From Lachnospiraceae bacterium UBA4260 (GTDB lineage: Bacteria; Bacillota; Clostridia; Lachnospirales; Lachnospiraceae), in the NCBI GenBank assembly GCA_002395235.1, contig DGWK01000023.1, forward strand, positions 1 through 13,412: a DNA stretch of 13,412 nucleotides. Direction: 5' to 3'. How positions within the stretch are numbered: the stretch's first letter is position 1; every line of letters starts with the position of its first letter. A program made the translations under genes and the position numbers. The notes beneath the pieces were generated by a model that was not told the DNA's origin, did no database searches, and saw nothing but the letters and a program-made list of their open reading frames with translations. This document shows positions 11,077 to 13,412 of this stretch, one piece after another.

Positions 11077-11213
11077 CGGGACCCTCCGTAACAGTGCTTA
11101 CAGGCATGGGTACAGACTACATAGGGATTGTCACCAAATCTGACAATATCCGCTCCACAAAATCTGTTGGTATCAGAAAGCAGTTCGGCAGCTTTGTTAT
11201 AACCTCCGTTCAT
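11073..11213 (-). CDS. Possible 46-residue protein with CxxxCxxC, coupled to the hydrolase
   Basis: An intact 46-codon frame running into the hydrolase start with an ATGA overlap. The peptide begins MNGGYNKAAELLSDTNRFCG and ends VVCTHACKHCYGGSR. C34, C38 and C41 have the CX3CX2C spacing followed by an aromatic residue that marks the iron-sulfur loop of radical SAM enzymes, and C19 is a fourth Cys. The whole enzyme is absent, so this could be a tiny metal-binding protein or an N-terminal fragment. No ribosome site precedes the ATG, but a TATAAT lies 11 bases upstream, which would make the message nearly leaderless. Codon choice is ordinary. I give it moderate weight because of the exact coupling and the Cys pattern. 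Confidence 0.4.
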   Translation of the reverse strand: MNGGYNKAAELLSDTNRFCGADIVRFGDNPYVVCTHACKHCYGGSR

Positions 11214-11224
11214 ATCGTAAGAAT

Positions 11225-11253
11225 ATTATAAACGAATCAAGACGCAAAACTAA
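11225..11253 (-). promoter_or_regulatory. Probable promoter of the hydrolase unit
   Basis: The minus strand has a perfect -10 TATAAT (11225-11230) in an AT-rich context. With a 17-base spacer the -35 is TTAGTT, a weak match that lies inside the long hairpin. Transcription would begin near 11218, just ahead of the 46-codon ORF. Confidence 0.4.
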
Positions 11254-11281
11254 ACGAAAAATTTCCGTTTGATTTTGCGTC
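11241..11281 (-). terminator. Long hairpin ending the WYL-GyrI-GNAT operon
   Basis: GACGCAAAA (11241-11249) pairs with TTTTGCGTC (11273-11281). After one mismatch and a G-T pair, AAACG pairs with CGTTT. It lies 44 bases past the GNAT stop. On the minus strand the sequence after it is TTGATTCGTTT, a modest T content. The hairpin also covers the presumed -35 of the next promoter, so read-through and initiation could interfere. Confidence 0.55.
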
Positions 11282-11324
11282 CGTTTTCACGACTCGACCG
11301 GCTTTTGACATCAATAAACTTTTC

Positions 11325-12071
11325 TCATGCATTCACAAGTTTCAAGAACTTTTTTTCGTTCATCTGCTCATTCGTAATATATTCCCCGTCATGGAACAGC
11401 GCATAATTTGTGATCGGCGTCGGAGCATTCTGCGCTTCTTCTCTGCTTTTGATATGAATCGCATGGAATGGTATGGCATTCTCTTTGGCGGTCTGCTCCA
11501 AAACCGGAACATATTTCGCATTGAACGGACACTGGCTGGTGTAATACAGCACATATCCTTTTTCTTCTATGTGAGGATGCTTTGCACATTCCCGGAAATG
11601 GGGCTTGTCTGCATCCGTCACAAAAGGCAGGTACCACAGCTGGATGCCATTATCCGCCTCATCACACACAGTAAACCCTTTATATTTCAGGAATTTGGGA
11701 TCAGCAAGGAAGGGCTTCTTCTTAGCTGCCGCCAAAATGCACAATCCTTTCTTTCCTTTTTCTTTACTGTCATCAATACAGGCGTTCAGCAAATCAGTAG
11801 AATAGCCATGACCTTTGAAGGACCCGGACACCCACAGGCAATCGATATACATATAACCGTCAGCCTTGATTGGAACCCACGCGTTCTCAGCCGGAATATA
11901 TTCTATAAAGCACTTTCCGCGCTCCACGCTTTTCAGAAAGACAAGTCCCTCATCAAACCTATCGGACAGCCACACCTTCTTCGATGACACCTGAACATCC
12001 TTATTGTTGGAAATGGCGCAGCAGATATGCTCCTTTTCCAGATTTTCCTTTGTAACTCTGATGTACTCCAT
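11325..12071 (-). CDS. GNAT acetyltransferase with YoaP-like C-terminal domain
   Basis: A 248-residue two-part protein. The N-terminal GNAT domain (about 1-150) has the acetyl-CoA loop GSFKGHGYS (83-91) after strand MYIDCLWV, and a following helix STDLLNACIDDSKEKG. The C-terminal part (about 170-248) begins YVLYYTSQCPFNAKY, a thioredoxin-like strand-Cys-helix start with one Cys, and matches what I know of the YoaP-like domain joined to GNATs in Bacillus and clostridia. The reaction is acetyl transfer from acetyl-CoA to an amine; the substrate is unknown. The ATG at 12071 lies four bases past the GyrI-like stop, with GGGGAG inside the end of that gene, so the two are translationally coupled. 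Confidence 0.88.
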   Translation of the reverse strand: MEYIRVTKENLEKEHICCAISNNKDVQVSSKKVWLSDRFDEGLVFLKSVERGKCFIEYIPAENAWVPIKADGYMYIDCLWVSGSFKGHGYSTDLLNACIDDSKEKGKKGLCILAAAKKKPFLADPKFLKYKGFTVCDEADNGIQLWYLPFVTDADKPHFRECAKHPHIEEKGYVLYYTSQCPFNAKYVPVLEQTAKENAIPFHAIHIKSREEAQNAPTPITNYALFHDGEYITNEQMNEKKFLKLVNA

Positions 12072-12075
12072 ATGA

Positions 12076-12714
12076 TCATCTCCCCTTCACTTTTATCGGA
12101 TGACGGATTACCGTCCTCAGCTTCTCCGGCGCTGTTTTTCTGGCATCGCTCAGATAAATCTCATGGTGCAGGCGTTTATCGGTAATATCTAATTCATACC
12201 CTTTCTGTTCCATGAAATCATGCATCAGTTGTACCGTGGCAGGCTCATCATCATAGGATCCGATATGCATACACTGTACGCAAAGCCCTTCATCATATGT
12301 AAAAAACTCAACCTTTGAAAAGTCCTGCTTCTTCTTTGCAGCAGCTTCTGTGACTGCCCAGTCAAAATCTTCCTTCGTCACAAAATCCGGCAGACGGATG
12401 ACGGAGATCCACTGAAAAGAATCCTTATTGGTATAATCGACACCGATTACTCCATTCTGCCACCAGAATCCCTCCAAAGGCGGCACTACATAATCAAAAT
12501 ATCCATCAATCTGATGATTACCCTTCTTACTCATCTTGATCGTGAAAGCAATACCATACAGAAGACCTATCGCCTGTTTGTACTCGCCTTCTTCATCGTT
12601 TGGATCCCCGCTGCCGCGTACCGCAATAAAATTCATTTTCGGCACAGTTACTATGGAAGGCGTTCCCTTCGGCATATAAAACTCTTTGTACTCTTTTTTG
12701 AAATCAAATGCCAT
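12076..12714 (-). CDS. GyrI-like small-molecule-binding protein
   Basis: A 212-residue stand-alone GyrI-like (SbmC/Rob effector-binding fold) protein. Typical features are the opening MAFDFKKEYKEFYMPKG, strand IVTVPKMNFIAVRGSGDPN (about 21-39), EYKQAIGLLYGIAFTIK, and the late strand CVQCMHIGSYDDEPATVQLMHDFMEQKGYEL (149-179, quoted here only by its key parts CMHIGSYDDEP and the GYEL turn). Aromatic residues in the YFDYVVPPLEGFWW segment likely line the ligand pocket. It has no DNA-binding domain, so it either sequesters or hydrolyses a ligand or reports to the WYL regulator. AGGAGG lies ten bases before the ATG. It starts five bases past the WYL gene stop. Confidence 0.85.
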   Translation of the reverse strand: MAFDFKKEYKEFYMPKGTPSIVTVPKMNFIAVRGSGDPNDEEGEYKQAIGLLYGIAFTIKMSKKGNHQIDGYFDYVVPPLEGFWWQNGVIGVDYTNKDSFQWISVIRLPDFVTKEDFDWAVTEAAAKKKQDFSKVEFFTYDEGLCVQCMHIGSYDDEPATVQLMHDFMEQKGYELDITDKRLHHEIYLSDARKTAPEKLRTVIRHPIKVKGR

Positions 12715-12719
12715 AAGTG

Positions 12720-13412
12720 TTAATCCTCCTCGTGATATAGCTGTAGTGTTTCCTCTGCATTCCTGCGAATTATATCCCGTGCTTCTGCCGGCTCCAGCAC
12801 TTCAACCTTCGCCCCGAAGGTCATGAGCCATGTCACAAGATTATCCAAATCTGGATAGTCCGCTGTAAAGAGCAGTCTTCCGTCATCCGCTTCCGTAAAG
12901 CAATAAGGTCCGAAATCTTCAACCAACCGCCATTTCATATCCGGTGTAAATAACGCCTTAACCTTAATCTCACCCGGGAATATCTTTTCGGTTGAAAGAT
13001 CCGGCATAGGTGCATCCCGACAGATAAACGTTTCGTCAGTTTCTGCAACCTGATCCATACGGTTCAGCTTAAACAATCTGTAATCCATACGATCTATGCA
13101 CCAACCCCAAAGGTACCAACTCGACCACCGGAACACCAAATAATAAGGTTCAACCGTCCGCTCGCTCTCACCGGATGGAGCATGATACTGAAACCTGACC
13201 AGATGCCTGACTTCGATTGCATCCTGTATCGTTTCTATCTTTGGAGCCAGCGAATCCCGATACCATGAAGACAGATCGATCAAAATAGCATCCCGTCCGC
13301 TAATGAACTCAGAAGATCCGGCCCGAATTTTTTCCATCAGCTGACCGTAATAACTGCTCCCGCTCACGCTGTCCAGACTTCGCAGTCCTGCAAGGATCAT
13401 CTGCATGTCCCT
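12720..13412 (-). CDS. WYL-domain transcriptional regulator, N-terminus cut by window edge
   Basis: The frame is open through the right edge (AGG GAC before the first ATG at 13406), so the true start and the DeoR-type HTH lie outside the window. The visible 230 residues include the end of the linker, the WYL domain with WSSWYLWGWCIDRMDYRLFKL (reduced here to its core SSWYLWGW and DYRLFKL; about residues 94-115 of the visible part) and the WCX extension ending in ARDIIRRNAEETLQLY. WYL domains bind nucleic acids or small ligands and switch the attached HTH. The gene leads the GyrI-like and GNAT genes with gaps of five and four bases, so it probably autoregulates this operon in response to a small molecule. 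Confidence 0.9.
   Translation of the reverse strand, partial: RDMQMILAGLRSLDSVSGSSYYGQLMEKIRAGSSEFISGRDAILIDLSSWYRDSLAPKIETIQDAIEVRHLVRFQYHAPSGESERTVEPYYLVFRWSSWYLWGWCIDRMDYRLFKLNRMDQVAETDETFICRDAPMPDLSTEKIFPGEIKVKALFTPDMKWRLVEDFGPYCFTEADDGRLLFTADYPDLDNLVTWLMTFGAKVEVLEPAEARDIIRRNAEETLQLYHEED

Overview
The window looks like chromosome from a mid-GC Gram-positive anaerobe, most likely a clostridium of the Lachnospiraceae type. This is inferred from strong AGGAGG-type ribosome sites, short intergenic gaps, GNAT/YoaP and GyrI-like proteins beside a WYL regulator, and an A-T-C peptide synthetase of the kind seen in gut Firmicutes. No species call is possible from the sequence alone.

Left end (1 to about 1,100, minus strand): a degenerate tRNA cluster. 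Three cloverleaf tRNAs fold well: Met-type CAT, Thr AGT and Ile TAT. None encodes CCA and two have anticodons unusual for bacteria. A 5' half-tRNA abuts tRNA-Thr. The rest of the stretch holds only doubtful mini-ORFs. Next, still on the minus strand, come a small Cro/XRE-type regulator, a 28-codon ORF and a 56-codon gene with its own promoter and terminator. This end has the character of a mobile-element or phage remnant.

Centre (1,896-7,771, minus strand): a compact three-gene operon, pdxA-like dehydrogenase, then a 979-residue one-module NRPS (adenylation, carrier, terminal condensation), then a GH3-family acyl-adenylate ligase. It starts from an extended -10 promoter. I read it as a small, probably undescribed biosynthetic cluster. 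The PdxA homologue may supply an amino-ketone or related phosphorylated building block. The A domain loads a carboxylate that may not be an ordinary alpha-amino acid, because the usual Asp at the substrate anchor seems absent. The C domain may release the product onto a free amine, and GH3 may activate or conjugate a second acid. No thioesterase, MbtH protein, phosphopantetheinyl transferase or exporter is present in the window.

Right of the cluster: a divergent HD-domain phosphohydrolase (plus strand), convergent with a lipoprotein gene. The lipoprotein lies downstream of an alpha/beta hydrolase and a collapsed carboxylesterase remnant. Two unlisted small Cys-containing ORFs are stitched into this run by stop/start overlaps.

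Right end (11,325-13,412, minus strand): a tight operon of a WYL-domain regulator (cut by the window edge), a GyrI-like ligand-binding protein and a GNAT/YoaP acetyltransferase, closed by a long hairpin. It looks like a small-molecule-responsive module.
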